From Bacteroidales bacterium (GTDB lineage: Bacteria > Bacteroidota > Bacteroidia > Bacteroidales > VadinHA17): a stretch of 48,968 bases of DNA. The notes under the pieces are model-generated. The model did not search any database, was not told where the DNA came from, and saw nothing but the letters and a program-made list of their open reading frames with translations. Each line of letters begins with the position of its first letter. Positions within the stretch are counted from its first letter, which is position 1. This document shows, in pieces, positions 1 to 9,384 of the stretch. A program made the position numbers and the translations under genes. The stretch is from NCBI GenBank assembly GCA_021163295.1, contig JAGGXD010000037.1, positions 1-48,968 on the forward strand. Reading direction: 5' to 3'.

Positions 1-2
1 GG

Positions 3-1208
3 ATGACAGGCACTTCATATAACGGCACTCTGCCTGTTGCAGCAGCAACCACAGGTGTTGAAGGACTGGAGGCAATAATCCCTATCGCACCAAACACATC
101 ATATTATCATTATTATCGCTCAAACGGGTTAATCAGGTCACCCGGAGGATGGTTGGGTGAAGATATTGATGTTCTTTACGACTTTATTCATAGTGGAGAT
201 GAATCGAAGCGGGAATATAGCAACGCCACCATACGAGACAAAGAAATGGCAGATGGTATGGACAGGATAAAAGGTGATTACAATGAATATTGGGCTGGTC
301 GTGATTACTTGAACGATATGGAACCGATGAAGGCAGCATTACTAATGTCTCATGGTTTTAACGATTGGAATGTTGTTCCCGAACACAGTCTCCGGATCTA
401 CGAAGCAGCAAAAGCAAAAGGCATTCCTGTTCAGATATTCTACCACCAGGGTGGACACGGCGGACCACCGCCAATGAAAATGATGAACCGGTGGTTTACA
501 CGTTATCTGCATGGTGTAGAGAACGGAGTTGAGGAAGATCCCAAAGCATGGATTGTGCGCGAAAATGACGAAAGGACTGATCCGACTCCATACGAAGATT
601 ATCCCAATCCTGAAGCATCAGATGTTACATTGTATCTTACTGCAGGCGCCCCTGAAAGTGGGAAATTAAATACTACACTTGTCTCCGGACAGGGAAAAGA
701 AACATTGGTCGATAATTTCTCCTTTTCAGGTGCAACATTAGCAAAAGCTGAAATCACAAATCACCGGCTGATATATCTTACTCCAAAGCTTTCTGAAGAG
801 GTTCACATTTCCGGAAAACCAAAAATTACAATTAAGTTGTCCAGCAACAAACCGGCTGTTAATCTTTCGGTCTGGCTGGTTTCTTTACCATGGACAGAAA
901 GAAAAAATACGAAAATCACCGATAATCTTATTACCCGTGGTTGGGCAGATCCTCAGAATTATCGCTCTTTAACCGAAAGTGAGCCTTTGGAACCCGGCAA
1001 GTTTTATGAACTGTCCTTCGAACTACAACCTGATGATCAGGTGATACCCAAGGGACAACAAATTGGCCTTATGATATTTTCAAGTGATCGGGAATTCACC
1101 CTTAGGCCCTGGCCGGGTACTGAATTAACTGTTGATTTAAATGCAACAAGCATCACCTTACCTGTAGTAGGAGGAACTGAAGCATTTAAAAATGCAATAA
1201 AAGAATGA
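3..1208 (+). CDS. X-Pro dipeptidyl-peptidase (peptidase S15), C-terminal part
   Basis: Partial gene, cut by the window start; the frame is open to base 1 and the first Met is internal. The S15 nucleophile motif GTSYNG is at the very beginning (Ser5 of the visible part). The other members of the triad are visible as Asp121 in HGFNDWNVVP and His152 in GGHGG. The last ~200 residues are the beta-rich C-terminal domain of the PepX/CocE family. The family releases X-Pro dipeptides or hydrolyses related acyl bonds, and Bacteroidota members are usually exported. About 100-130 family residues before the Ser motif plus the signal peptide are missing. The stop overlaps a short ATG frame (ATGA). A matching N-terminal fragment lies at the other end of the window. 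Confidence 0.88.
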   Translation: MTGTSYNGTLPVAAATTGVEGLEAIIPIAPNTSYYHYYRSNGLIRSPGGWLGEDIDVLYDFIHSGDESKREYSNATIRDKEMADGMDRIKGDYNEYWAGRDYLNDMEPMKAALLMSHGFNDWNVVPEHSLRIYEAAKAKGIPVQIFYHQGGHGGPPPMKMMNRWFTRYLHGVENGVEEDPKAWIVRENDERTDPTPYEDYPNPEASDVTLYLTAGAPESGKLNTTLVSGQGKETLVDNFSFSGATLAKAEITNHRLIYLTPKLSEEVHISGKPKITIKLSSNKPAVNLSVWLVSLPWTERKNTKITDNLITRGWADPQNYRSLTESEPLEPGKFYELSFELQPDDQVIPKGQQIGLMIFSSDREFTLRPWPGTELTVDLNATSITLPVVGGTEAFKNAIKE

Positions 1209-1273
1209 AATACGGTATCACAACTTTTGCAATTCTGATTAGTATTGGTAACATCATATACAACTTCGGTTAA
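1205..1273 (+). other. 22-codon frame resembling a signal peptide, possible gene remnant
   Basis: An ATG overlaps the stop of the upstream peptidase (ATGA), the usual arrangement of coupled genes here. It opens a frame starting MKYGITTFAIL that reads like a Sec signal-peptide core and ends at TAA after 22 codons. No downstream continuation in another frame was recognised before the adenosine deaminase start. It may be the stump of a lost gene or chance. Confidence 0.2.
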
Positions 1274-1302
1274 AAAAAATACTATTGGAAATAAGTGTAA
1301 TT

Positions 1303-2307
1303 ATGGATTTTAGCAGCATACCGAAAATTGAAAATCATATACATCTCGAAGGAGCTATTCCATATGAAACTCTTTGGCAATTGATTCAAAAATATGGCGG
1401 AGATAAAGAAGTTGCTAATTTATACCAGCTAAAAGAAAAATTTAAGTTCCGGGACTTTAACCACTTTATCGAAATATGGATTTGGAAAAATCAATTCATA
1501 AAAGAATATGAGGATTTCAAGTTTATTTCTGATGCGGTGTTTAAGGATCTGGTGGACCAAAATGTAAAATATGCTGAGATTTTTATTTCTCCATCTGCAT
1601 TTAAGAAAAATTTAGAAATTCAAAAAATTATTGAAGCAATATCCGGGAGTATTACTGAAAATCAGAATATTAAAATTAGCCTGATTGTTGATCTGGTAAG
1701 AAATTTCGGACAGGAAAACGAAGAAAGAACCCTTGAGAAAATCAACGAAGTTAAAGACCATGGCATAATTGGAATAGGTCTCGGAGGCTCAGAAAATGAT
1801 TTCCCTCCTGAATTATTTGTTGACCTGTTTGAGAAAGCCCGGGATTATGGTTTCAAAACTACTGCCCATGCCGGTGAAGCAGCCGGTGCTGACAGTATCT
1901 GGAAAGCAATTAAACTTTTGAGAGTAGATAGGATTGGACACGGTACACGGGCAATTGAAGATGATAAATTACTCGACTACCTTTCTGTGCATAAAATTCC
2001 AATTGAACTATGCCCGATTTCAAATCTTCGTACAAAAGTTATAAAATCAATGGAGGAGCATCCATTTAAATTATTTCAGGAGAAAAAAATACCAGTTTCT
2101 ATAAATACAGATGACCCGAAAATGTTTAATACTTCTCTTGCAGAAGAGTATCAGGCTTTAAGTGAAGCTTTTAGTTTAAACAAAGAAGAAATGTATACAA
2201 TAATCATTGATTCAATTAACACAACCTGGCTAAAAAATGAAGAGAAAGAAAAACTAATTTATGAATTTGAAAACGAACTGGGAATAACAAAACAAAATAA
2301 GTATTAA
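1303..2307 (+). CDS. add: Adenosine deaminase family protein
   Basis: Zinc-dependent amidohydrolase that deaminates adenosine/deoxyadenosine (or a close aminopurine analogue) to the inosine form. In 334 residues the full ADA signature is visible: HIHLEG at 12-17 (two metal His), HAGE at 189-192 with the catalytic Glu, His213 in GHGTR, and the metal/catalytic DD pair at 270-271. Length fits the family. I chose the ATG at 1303; an upstream TTG at 1285 would add six residues with no homology. It is followed after 18 bp by the acetylesterase gene, so co-transcription is likely. The exact substrate cannot be told from sequence; an aminofutalosine-type deaminase is an alternative. Confidence 0.85.
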   Translation: MDFSSIPKIENHIHLEGAIPYETLWQLIQKYGGDKEVANLYQLKEKFKFRDFNHFIEIWIWKNQFIKEYEDFKFISDAVFKDLVDQNVKYAEIFISPSAFKKNLEIQKIIEAISGSITENQNIKISLIVDLVRNFGQENEERTLEKINEVKDHGIIGIGLGGSENDFPPELFVDLFEKARDYGFKTTAHAGEAAGADSIWKAIKLLRVDRIGHGTRAIEDDKLLDYLSVHKIPIELCPISNLRTKVIKSMEEHPFKLFQEKKIPVSINTDDPKMFNTSLAEEYQALSEAFSLNKEEMYTIIIDSINTTWLKNEEKEKLIYEFENELGITKQNKY

Positions 2308-2325
2308 TCATAAAACACATCAATT

Positions 2326-3780
2326 ATGTATAAACAATCACTCTTTGGTCCTATAGCAATGGTACTATGCCTGCTATTTACATCTTGTCAGGTCGGGCAA
2401 GAAAAAAAAGCATTGAAACTTAATGAACTTTTTACAAATCACATGGTACTCCAACAAAACGAAGAAGTCGCCTTCTGGGGAGTATATACACCGGGAGAAA
2501 AAGTTGCAGTTTCGGGAAGTTGGGGGAAAGAAGAAACAACAACAGTAATTAATAATGGTAATTGGACACTCAACCTGCCTACTCCCAAAGCAGGCGGACC
2601 ATTCACCGTTAATATCGTTACAAAGGATAGCACCATTACCATAAACGATGTAATGATTGGTGAAGTGTGGTTGGCATCAGGTCAATCCAATATGGAAATG
2701 CCTGTAAAAGGCTGGTTACCCAATAACCCTATTGATAATTCAGAAAAAGAGATTGCTGATGCCAATTACCCGGGAATCAGAATGTTTACAGTAATGAAAA
2801 CTTTTTCCTTAGAGCCTTTAGACACACTTTTGGGACAATGGGAAGTCGCTTCTCCCGAAACAGCAGGTGAGTTTAGTGCCACAGCCTGGTTTTTTGCTCA
2901 ACGATTACACCAGGAATTAAATATTCCCATAGGTATCATTCATGCCAGTTGGGGCGGTACGGTAGCCGAAGCCTGGACGAGTAAAGGTCAGTTAAAGAAA
3001 TTGGGTGATTTTGATAAAGCTATAGAAATACTAGAGGATTCAAGTTTTTTAACACGCCCGAATATTCTTAAATTACATCAAAACCTGCCAACTGTACTAT
3101 TTAACGGGATGCTCCATCCCATCATTCCTTTCACCATCAAAGGTGCTATTTGGTATCAGGGGGAGGCAAATGTTGGCAGGGCAGAGCAGTACAAGAAGTT
3201 GTTTCCTGCAATGATAGAAGACTGGAGAGAAAAATGGAATAATGAATTTCCGTTTTACTTTGTTCAGATCGCTCCTTATAAATATAATCAAAGTCCTGAT
3301 GTATCTTCAGATATATCTCAGAAATTAAGGGATGCGCAAAGATATTCCTTAAAAACGAAAAATACAGGAATGGCAGTGACAATGGATATTGGCAATTTTG
3401 AAAATATTCACCCTGCGAATAAGCAAGAGGTAGGTGCCAGATTAGCAGGACTGGCTTTGGCAAATGACTATGGGAAACAATTGGTCGCATCGGGACCATT
3501 ATATAAAAGCTTTGAGCCATCAGGAAATAAATTGATACTTGATTTTGATTGTAAAGGCACAGGGTTAATGGCCAAAGGTTCATTATCCGGATTTGAAATT
3601 GCGGCAGCGGACAAAAAATACGTTTCAGCAGTGGCAAAAATTGTAGATAATAAAGTACAGGTCTTTGCAGCTTCCATAGCACAACCCGAATATGCCCGGT
3701 ATGCCTGGTGGGATAATGGTATTGCAACTCTTTTTAATAAAGAGGGCTTACCGGCTTCCTCTTTTACGACAGAAGAATAA
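2326..3780 (+). CDS. Sialate O-acetylesterase-like SGNH lipoprotein
   Basis: Carbohydrate esterase of the 9-O-acetylesterase (SASA/DUF303) family, predicted to remove acetyl groups from sialic acid or plant-glycan sugars outside the inner membrane. The N-terminus is a lipoprotein signal with lipobox LFTSC (Cys21). The nucleophile is Ser121 in ASGQSNM, WYQGEA at 276-281 is the family glycine/Glu block, and the DxxH-like end is DIGNFENIHP (Asp354, His362). Length 484 is usual. It sits 25 bp before an oxidoreductase gene and 18 bp after the deaminase, forming a probable operon. Long antisense frames across it (for example 3146-3727) are shadows. Family assignment is firm, substrate is not. Confidence 0.85.
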   Translation: MYKQSLFGPIAMVLCLLFTSCQVGQEKKALKLNELFTNHMVLQQNEEVAFWGVYTPGEKVAVSGSWGKEETTTVINNGNWTLNLPTPKAGGPFTVNIVTKDSTITINDVMIGEVWLASGQSNMEMPVKGWLPNNPIDNSEKEIADANYPGIRMFTVMKTFSLEPLDTLLGQWEVASPETAGEFSATAWFFAQRLHQELNIPIGIIHASWGGTVAEAWTSKGQLKKLGDFDKAIEILEDSSFLTRPNILKLHQNLPTVLFNGMLHPIIPFTIKGAIWYQGEANVGRAEQYKKLFPAMIEDWREKWNNEFPFYFVQIAPYKYNQSPDVSSDISQKLRDAQRYSLKTKNTGMAVTMDIGNFENIHPANKQEVGARLAGLALANDYGKQLVASGPLYKSFEPSGNKLILDFDCKGTGLMAKGSLSGFEIAAADKKYVSAVAKIVDNKVQVFAASIAQPEYARYAWWDNGIATLFNKEGLPASSFTTEE

Positions 3781-3805
3781 CTTTTAACCAAAACCAAAAT
3801 TAATT

Positions 3806-5296
3806 ATGGTAAAAAAAAATGTTTCCCGTCGTAATTTTATTAAAAAAGCGACAATAGCAGGTGCGGGTATTTCAATAGTACCAAGTATTACAGTAAGTGG
3901 TCTTGGACATAAAGCACCAAGCGACAAAATGAATATTGTCGGCATTGGAGTTGGGGGCAAAGGTCATCCTAACCTTGTAGGAATGAACACAGAGAATATT
4001 ATCGGTCTTTGTGATATTGACTGGAAATATGCTACAACTTGTTTTGATGATTTTCCTAAGGCAAAAAGATATTGGGATTGGCGAAAGATGTTTGATGAAC
4101 TGGGTGACTCTATCGATGGTGTAATGGTAGCTACTGCCGATCATACTCATGCCCTTATTGCTGCCACCGCCATCACTATGGGTAAGCATGTTTATTGTCA
4201 GAAACCTCTTACCCACTCTGTTTACGAGTCGCGATTACTAACCAAACTAGCCGCTAAATACAGAGTGGCAACCCAGATGGGCAACCAGGGAAATTCCGGC
4301 GATGGTGTGCGTCAGCTTTGTGAATGGATATGGAATGGTGAAATTGGTGAAATCAAAGAGGTTCACGCCTGGACTAACCGCCCCATCTGGCCACAGGGTT
4401 TGGAACGCCCCAATAAAGTAATGACACCTCCGGACACACTTAACTGGGACCTTTTTATTGGTCCGGCACCAGTGCGCCCGTATCATGAGATCTACACACC
4501 ATGGAATTGGCGTGGATGGTGGGATTTTGGAACCGGTGCTTTCGGGGATATGGCCTGCCACATACTCGATCCTGTTTATCAGGCATTAAAACTGGACTAT
4601 CCCGATACCATTTGTGGCAGTTCAACTCTCCTTAATACAGAAAGTGCACCACAGGCTGAAAAAGTGAAATTTGTTTTTCCTGTACGTGAAAATATGGAGA
4701 AATTAGATATGCCGGCTCTAAATGTTCACTGGTATGATGGCGGTCTGCTACCTGACCGGCCAGACCTCATGGCTGATGGAGAAAGTTTCTTAAATGACGG
4801 AATGGGTGGTTGTTTATTTATTGGCGCGAAGGATACACTATTATGTGATACCGGCGGGTTTAATCCCAGATTGCTTTCAGGTCGGATACCAGAGGTTAAG
4901 CCTTATTTACGCAGGATTCCCGGAGTAGTGGGTTATATAGACGGACCTCATGAGCAGGAATGGATAAGGGCATCCAAGGAATCACCGGAAAGCAGGATTG
5001 AATGTACATCCAATTTTGCTTACTCGGGCCCGTTTAACGAAATGGTTTTATTGGGTGTGTTAGCTATCCGTTTGCAAGGCTTGAACAAAACGTTGATATG
5101 GGACGCAAAAAATATGAGATTTACAAATATCTCGGCTGATGAGACATTTAAAGTGGTTACTTCTGATAACTTTAGTGTGGTTGATGGTCATCCTCATTTT
5201 AATACGGAATATACAACATTAAATGCGCTGGAAGCAGCAAGTGGCTATATTAATCATACTTACCGGGAAGGATGGCGTTTGCCCGAAATGCCTTAG
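3806..5296 (+). CDS. Tat-exported Gfo/Idh/MocA family oxidoreductase
   Basis: NAD(P)-dependent sugar or inositol dehydrogenase-like protein of 496 residues. The N-terminus SRRNFIKKA (Arg8-Arg9) followed by a glycine/alanine-rich hydrophobic run is a twin-arginine signal, so the folded, cofactor-loaded enzyme should be periplasmic. The Rossmann motif GVGGKG follows (about 46-51), and the family lysine block appears as QKPLTHS instead of EKP. Exported members of this group are common in Bacteroidota beside glycan-degradation genes; some act as NAD-dependent glycosidases or redox epimerising enzymes. The preceding acetylesterase supports a role in sugar turnover. The tatC gene at 25240 supplies the export route. 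Substrate unknown. Confidence 0.85.
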   Translation: MVKKNVSRRNFIKKATIAGAGISIVPSITVSGLGHKAPSDKMNIVGIGVGGKGHPNLVGMNTENIIGLCDIDWKYATTCFDDFPKAKRYWDWRKMFDELGDSIDGVMVATADHTHALIAATAITMGKHVYCQKPLTHSVYESRLLTKLAAKYRVATQMGNQGNSGDGVRQLCEWIWNGEIGEIKEVHAWTNRPIWPQGLERPNKVMTPPDTLNWDLFIGPAPVRPYHEIYTPWNWRGWWDFGTGAFGDMACHILDPVYQALKLDYPDTICGSSTLLNTESAPQAEKVKFVFPVRENMEKLDMPALNVHWYDGGLLPDRPDLMADGESFLNDGMGGCLFIGAKDTLLCDTGGFNPRLLSGRIPEVKPYLRRIPGVVGYIDGPHEQEWIRASKESPESRIECTSNFAYSGPFNEMVLLGVLAIRLQGLNKTLIWDAKNMRFTNISADETFKVVTSDNFSVVDGHPHFNTEYTTLNALEAASGYINHTYREGWRLPEMP

Positions 5297-5350
5297 TGAT
5301 AATGCAAAAACAGATAGCCTTAAGTTCATATTTTTAAAGTCAGATTCATT

Positions 5351-6157
5351 ATGAAAAAATCATTCTTTTATCTTTCCACACTGACATTTTTGTTTCTTTT
5401 ATTTGCAGTAAGTTCATTTGCCCGGGATCAGGAAACAGATGCATCTGAACAGGAGATTAAAGGTGGAACAGTTAAATACGAACAAATCACCAGGTTTAAC
5501 TGGAATTTTAAGCCCACAGGTAATGCCAGAAAGGATAATTGGTTCGCAAATCTTCCCAGGTCACAAACTAAAGCAAAAGTTTTATATTTCAACTCGCAGT
5601 ATTCGATTTACGAGGAGGATCTGACAGCTGAAAATGTTGCCCTTGATCCCAGACAACAAGGAATGCTTGATCGTATGGCTTTGGGCCAGCCACCGAAACC
5701 GGAACTGAAGAAGATTTTTGTCGATCTTAAAAAGAATAAAAAAACAGAACTGGTAGAACTGATGACCCGTCTTTTTCTTATTGAAAACAAGATTGATAGT
5801 AGGGCATGGAAACCTGGTGGTAATCAAAGAAAAATTCAGGGGTACATCTGCCAGGAGGCAACAATGAAAAGAGGTAAAGAGACAATTACAGCCTGGTTTA
5901 CTTCAAATATTCCAATTTCAATTGGTCCGGATAATTATGGTGGTCTGCCCGGACTCATTCTGGCAATTGACATAAATGGTGAGAACCTGATTTTGGCTAC
6001 TTCTGTAAATCTTACTCTCCCACCAGATGGTTTCATATCCAAACCCAAAGAGGGTAAAAAGATCAGGCAGGAAGTTTTTAACACAATTGTTGCGGAAAAG
6101 GTTGAAGAGTATAACGAGGCACAAAAGAATAAATCCGCGGTAAAAAGGGCGAGATGA
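5351..6157 (+). CDS. GLPGLI family protein
   Basis: 268 residues with an N-terminal Sec signal (MKKSFFYLSTL..., cleavage near SSFA). The family-naming GLPGLI motif is at 198-203, preceded by the conserved ITAWFTSNIPISIGP block. The family is found in Bacteroidota and has no established function; members are exported and often precede a TonB-type outer-membrane barrel. That is the case here: the stop overlaps the start of the barrel gene by 4 bp (ATGA at 6154-6157), implying translational coupling and a joint role. Confidence 0.88.
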   Translation: MKKSFFYLSTLTFLFLLFAVSSFARDQETDASEQEIKGGTVKYEQITRFNWNFKPTGNARKDNWFANLPRSQTKAKVLYFNSQYSIYEEDLTAENVALDPRQQGMLDRMALGQPPKPELKKIFVDLKKNKKTELVELMTRLFLIENKIDSRAWKPGGNQRKIQGYICQEATMKRGKETITAWFTSNIPISIGPDNYGGLPGLILAIDINGENLILATSVNLTLPPDGFISKPKEGKKIRQEVFNTIVAEKVEEYNEAQKNKSAVKRAR

Positions 6158-8796
6158 TAAACAAAATCATACTCACAGGTGCACTGTTTTGTATATCAAT
6201 TAGCGTATTTGCTCAAAATACAATAAAAGGAACGGTTAATAATGAGGAGAACGAATCATTGATAAATGCTACAGTAGTTCTTCTTAATCCGGCAGATTCT
6301 ACAATGAAGTATTTTGGTGTTACCAACAAGAATGGATTTTATAAGATTAAAAACATCAAAGATGGCAACTATATAATGCAATTCTCATTTGTTGGAGCAG
6401 ATATGCTAACAGAAAATATTACTATTCCCGCAGAAAAAGGAGAAGATTTTGGAAAAACAGTGTTGAATCAGAAATCTATTGATGAGGTGAAAATTATTGG
6501 GGAATATGTTCCTATTCGTTTTAGAAGCGATACTGTTGAGTTTAATGCAAAAGCCTTTAATACAAAATCCGATGCTGTGGTTGAAGATCTTTTAAAAAAG
6601 ATACCGGGCATCGAGGTTGATGTATCAGGTAATATAAAAGCCCTGGGAGAAGAGGTTCAGAAAGTGCTTGTTGATGGCAAAGAATTCTTTGGCAGAGACA
6701 AAAAGGTGGCAACCAAAAACCTCCCTGCTGATGCAATTGATAAGGTTGAGGTATACGATAAAAAATCGTATGAAGCTGAATTTACGGGAATTGAAGATGG
6801 TGTACGTGATCGCACTATTAACCTGGAGTTACTGGAGGAGGCGAAAGCAGGAAACCTGGGAAATTTTGAAGCAGGAGCAGGAACAAATGAACGATACACG
6901 GCAAATGGCAAATTATACAGGTTCAAGAAAACTACTCAAATGGCTGTATTGGGCATGTATAATAATATCAATAAGTTTGGATTTTCAGCTCAGAATATGG
7001 GTAAATTTGGCACCCAAATTAAGGGATTAAATACTTCCGGTGCCGGCGGACTTAATATTTCATACAATCCTACCAATTTCAATAAATATTATATAAGTTA
7101 TCTGGGTAGCCTAAGAAATAATGTGCTTGATCAGGTTACAAATGGTGAATATTTTTCAGACCAGGGTTCTTATAACCAATCTGTTATAATGGATGAGGAG
7201 ACCAGAAACAATCCACACTCTTTCGATTTCGGCATCCATCATCGCTTTAACCCTGATAATAATCTGATAATTACCGGAAATTTTGACCTTATAAAAAATG
7301 ATTTAGATAGAATAACCAATACAATCACATATACTGATATTGCTGCCGTAAATGATCTGAACAGTATTAATATTCAACTTTCAGATATACTCTCGGGTTC
7401 TGCCAAAGCATCATATATGACAAAGCTTAATGAGGGCAACACACAGTTTAAAACAGGGTTTAATGTTTCTTTGGATAACCACTTCTCCAGTTCAGACCTG
7501 AACAATACTACTCATATCTATAACCTTGACACTCTGATCAATACAAATCAATTTCTGGACAAGCAAACAGACAGATTTTCTGCCACTTTTAATCCCTCTT
7601 TTGTACAAAAAATTGCTAAACGATGGTTCATTTCTCCTGAAGTCAGATTGGGAATGAATAATGAAAAAATAGATCAGAAACAGGGAAATTTACTTACTGA
7701 CAATATCCCAATTGATTCTCTTAGCCCGGAGTTTATTCGTGAGCATAGATTTCTTGAGACAGGCCTTACCTTCAGAAGAAGTTCCGCCAATTCTCAATTC
7801 TATATAACAGCAAAGACAACATGGAATGAATTTGGGTCAAAATTATGGGATGTAAATAACAACAATGGAACCTGGTTTCATATTCTGCCAACCGTGTTTT
7901 ACGAAAAAAGGATCCGGGCAGGAAGGCGTATAAAAATGAGATATAGTACAAATGTAAATATACCATCTGCCGGCCTGCTTTTACCTGTATTCAACACAAC
8001 CAATCCACTATTGCTTTTTCATGGAAACAAGAATCTTAAGCCGGAGTACTGTCATCATCTCTTTACGGAACTGTCTATCTTCGATCAGTTTTCCTTCACT
8101 TTCCTGCATTTACGTTTTGGGGGGACTTATACAAAAGATAAGATTAGCTGGTCTCAAACAATTAGTGAAGACCTGGTTCAATTGAATTCTCCGTTAAACG
8201 TTCCCTGGGACTATACCGCCTATGGATATTTGAATTTTTCTACTCCGATAAGAAGATTAGGTGTTAAAGTTAATTTGAAATTAAACGAAAGCTGGCACCG
8301 GGGAATGAATATTGTTAATTCTGAGGATAATACCTTAAATTCGCTGTCACATAGTATAGATCTAAATATTGAAAATCGTTTGAAAGAAAAAATTGATGCA
8401 AGAATAGGTAGCTCCATTTCCCTGACAGATACGAAATATTCGATTCAGAATAAACTTGACAATCTCTATTTTAATACCGTTTACTATGGTGATCTTTACT
8501 ACAATCCTAATGATCACTGGAATTTTGGTTTTACTGCAAGGATTACAAATTACAATTCCAAAAGCCTTAACGAATCTTTAAGTTTGCCACTATTAGACGC
8601 CACAATAAGTTATTATTTCATGAAAGGTAACAGGGCTGTTATAACTTTAAGAGGCACTGATCTACTGGACAGGAACAAAGGTTTTGAGCAAATTAGTGAT
8701 ATCAATTACCTGATGCAGATAAACAGTAATACCATTGGTCGGTATATAATGCTTTCATTTAAATACAGGTTAACTGCAATGGGATATGAAAAGTGA
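6154..8796 (+). CDS. Outer-membrane beta-barrel protein with carboxypeptidase-like and plug domains
   Basis: 880 residues. Signal peptide ends near VFAQ (about residue 21). Residues ~22-100 form a carboxypeptidase-regulatory-like domain (INATVVLLNPADST... FYKIKNIKDGNYIMQFSFVG). A TonB-plug-like segment (VEDLLKKIPGIEVDVSG, VLVDGKEFFGRD) covers ~125-215, and the rest is alternating beta-barrel sequence ending in an aromatic-rich strand. This is the OMP_b-brl_3/TonB-dependent-receptor-like architecture common with GLPGLI partners. No TonB box is obvious, so active energised transport is not certain. Substrate unknown. It directly follows the GLPGLI gene and precedes the decayed two-component genes, which may once have regulated it. 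Confidence 0.85.
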   Translation: MINKIILTGALFCISISVFAQNTIKGTVNNEENESLINATVVLLNPADSTMKYFGVTNKNGFYKIKNIKDGNYIMQFSFVGADMLTENITIPAEKGEDFGKTVLNQKSIDEVKIIGEYVPIRFRSDTVEFNAKAFNTKSDAVVEDLLKKIPGIEVDVSGNIKALGEEVQKVLVDGKEFFGRDKKVATKNLPADAIDKVEVYDKKSYEAEFTGIEDGVRDRTINLELLEEAKAGNLGNFEAGAGTNERYTANGKLYRFKKTTQMAVLGMYNNINKFGFSAQNMGKFGTQIKGLNTSGAGGLNISYNPTNFNKYYISYLGSLRNNVLDQVTNGEYFSDQGSYNQSVIMDEETRNNPHSFDFGIHHRFNPDNNLIITGNFDLIKNDLDRITNTITYTDIAAVNDLNSINIQLSDILSGSAKASYMTKLNEGNTQFKTGFNVSLDNHFSSSDLNNTTHIYNLDTLINTNQFLDKQTDRFSATFNPSFVQKIAKRWFISPEVRLGMNNEKIDQKQGNLLTDNIPIDSLSPEFIREHRFLETGLTFRRSSANSQFYITAKTTWNEFGSKLWDVNNNNGTWFHILPTVFYEKRIRAGRRIKMRYSTNVNIPSAGLLLPVFNTTNPLLLFHGNKNLKPEYCHHLFTELSIFDQFSFTFLHLRFGGTYTKDKISWSQTISEDLVQLNSPLNVPWDYTAYGYLNFSTPIRRLGVKVNLKLNESWHRGMNIVNSEDNTLNSLSHSIDLNIENRLKEKIDARIGSSISLTDTKYSIQNKLDNLYFNTVYYGDLYYNPNDHWNFGFTARITNYNSKSLNESLSLPLLDATISYYFMKGNRAVITLRGTDLLDRNKGFEQISDINYLMQINSNTIGRYIMLSFKYRLTAMGYEK

Positions 8797-8797
8797 T

Positions 8798-9379
8798 ATG
8801 ATAAATACAAGATTTCGTTCAATACTTATTATAGTTATTGCAGCATTGCTGGTCTCAATACTGTTCAATATCAGGACTTTTATATCTCTATTTGAAATGC
8901 TTCAAAAAGCTGAAGCAGTTGATCCTGAAAGAGTTAAGAAGATTGAATGCTATAATAAGGAATGAGAAGAAAGATGTTGGACTTGAGTTTATCGGGGAAA
9001 TGTCAAAAACCTACCGGTATACACTTAAAAGTAAGCAGGACCTGGTAACCGTGAAGGAGGAAATTGATTTTCTTCAGTCCTACCTGTTGCTGTTGTGAAC
9101 ATTGCATATTTTTATCTGGAGAATGAAATAGTTTACTGTGTTACATTTGAAAATGAAAAATTCGTAATTGACCAAACGTTAGACAAAATCAGTTCTCAGA
9201 CAGGTCCCGATGATTTTTTCAGAATAAACCGGCAATTTATTGTATCCCGAAAAGCAGTTAAAACAGTGGTTCAGCATTTTAACCGGAAACTTAAACTTCA
9301 CCTGTCCCCATCACCTCAATGTGATGTTTTCATTAGTAAAACAAAGGCTACCATTTTTAAAAAGTGGTTAGAGCAATAA
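8798..9379 (+). pseudogene. Decayed LytS-type histidine kinase / LytTR regulator fusion remnant
   Basis: Three pieces of a two-component system survive in different frames. Bases 8798-8965 encode an N-terminal membrane anchor (MINTRFRSILIIVIAALLV...) that hits TGA at 8963. Around 8930-9098, in another frame, is a HisK_5-like stretch (FIGEMSKTYRYTLKSKQDL, EEIDFLQSYL) ending at TGA 9096. Bases 9101-9379 are the C-terminal two thirds of a LytTR DNA-binding domain (FFRINRQFIVSRKAVKTV ... FKKWLEQ). The phospho-acceptor His box (HFLFN-type), the ATPase domain and the entire receiver domain are absent. It therefore cannot act as a two-component system. The 94-codon LytTR frame (GTG at 9095) could in principle still be translated. 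Confidence 0.75.
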
Positions 9380-9384
9380 AAATA

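Noticed and set aside
1285-1302. Upstream TTG start for adenosine deaminase
   Set aside because: It adds six non-homologous residues; the ATG at 1303 gives the normal distance to the HxHLEG motif.
3146-3727. 193-codon minus-strand open frame
   Set aside because: It lies fully antisense to the acetylesterase gene, which has clear motifs in its own frame; the antisense translation has no recognisable domain or start context.
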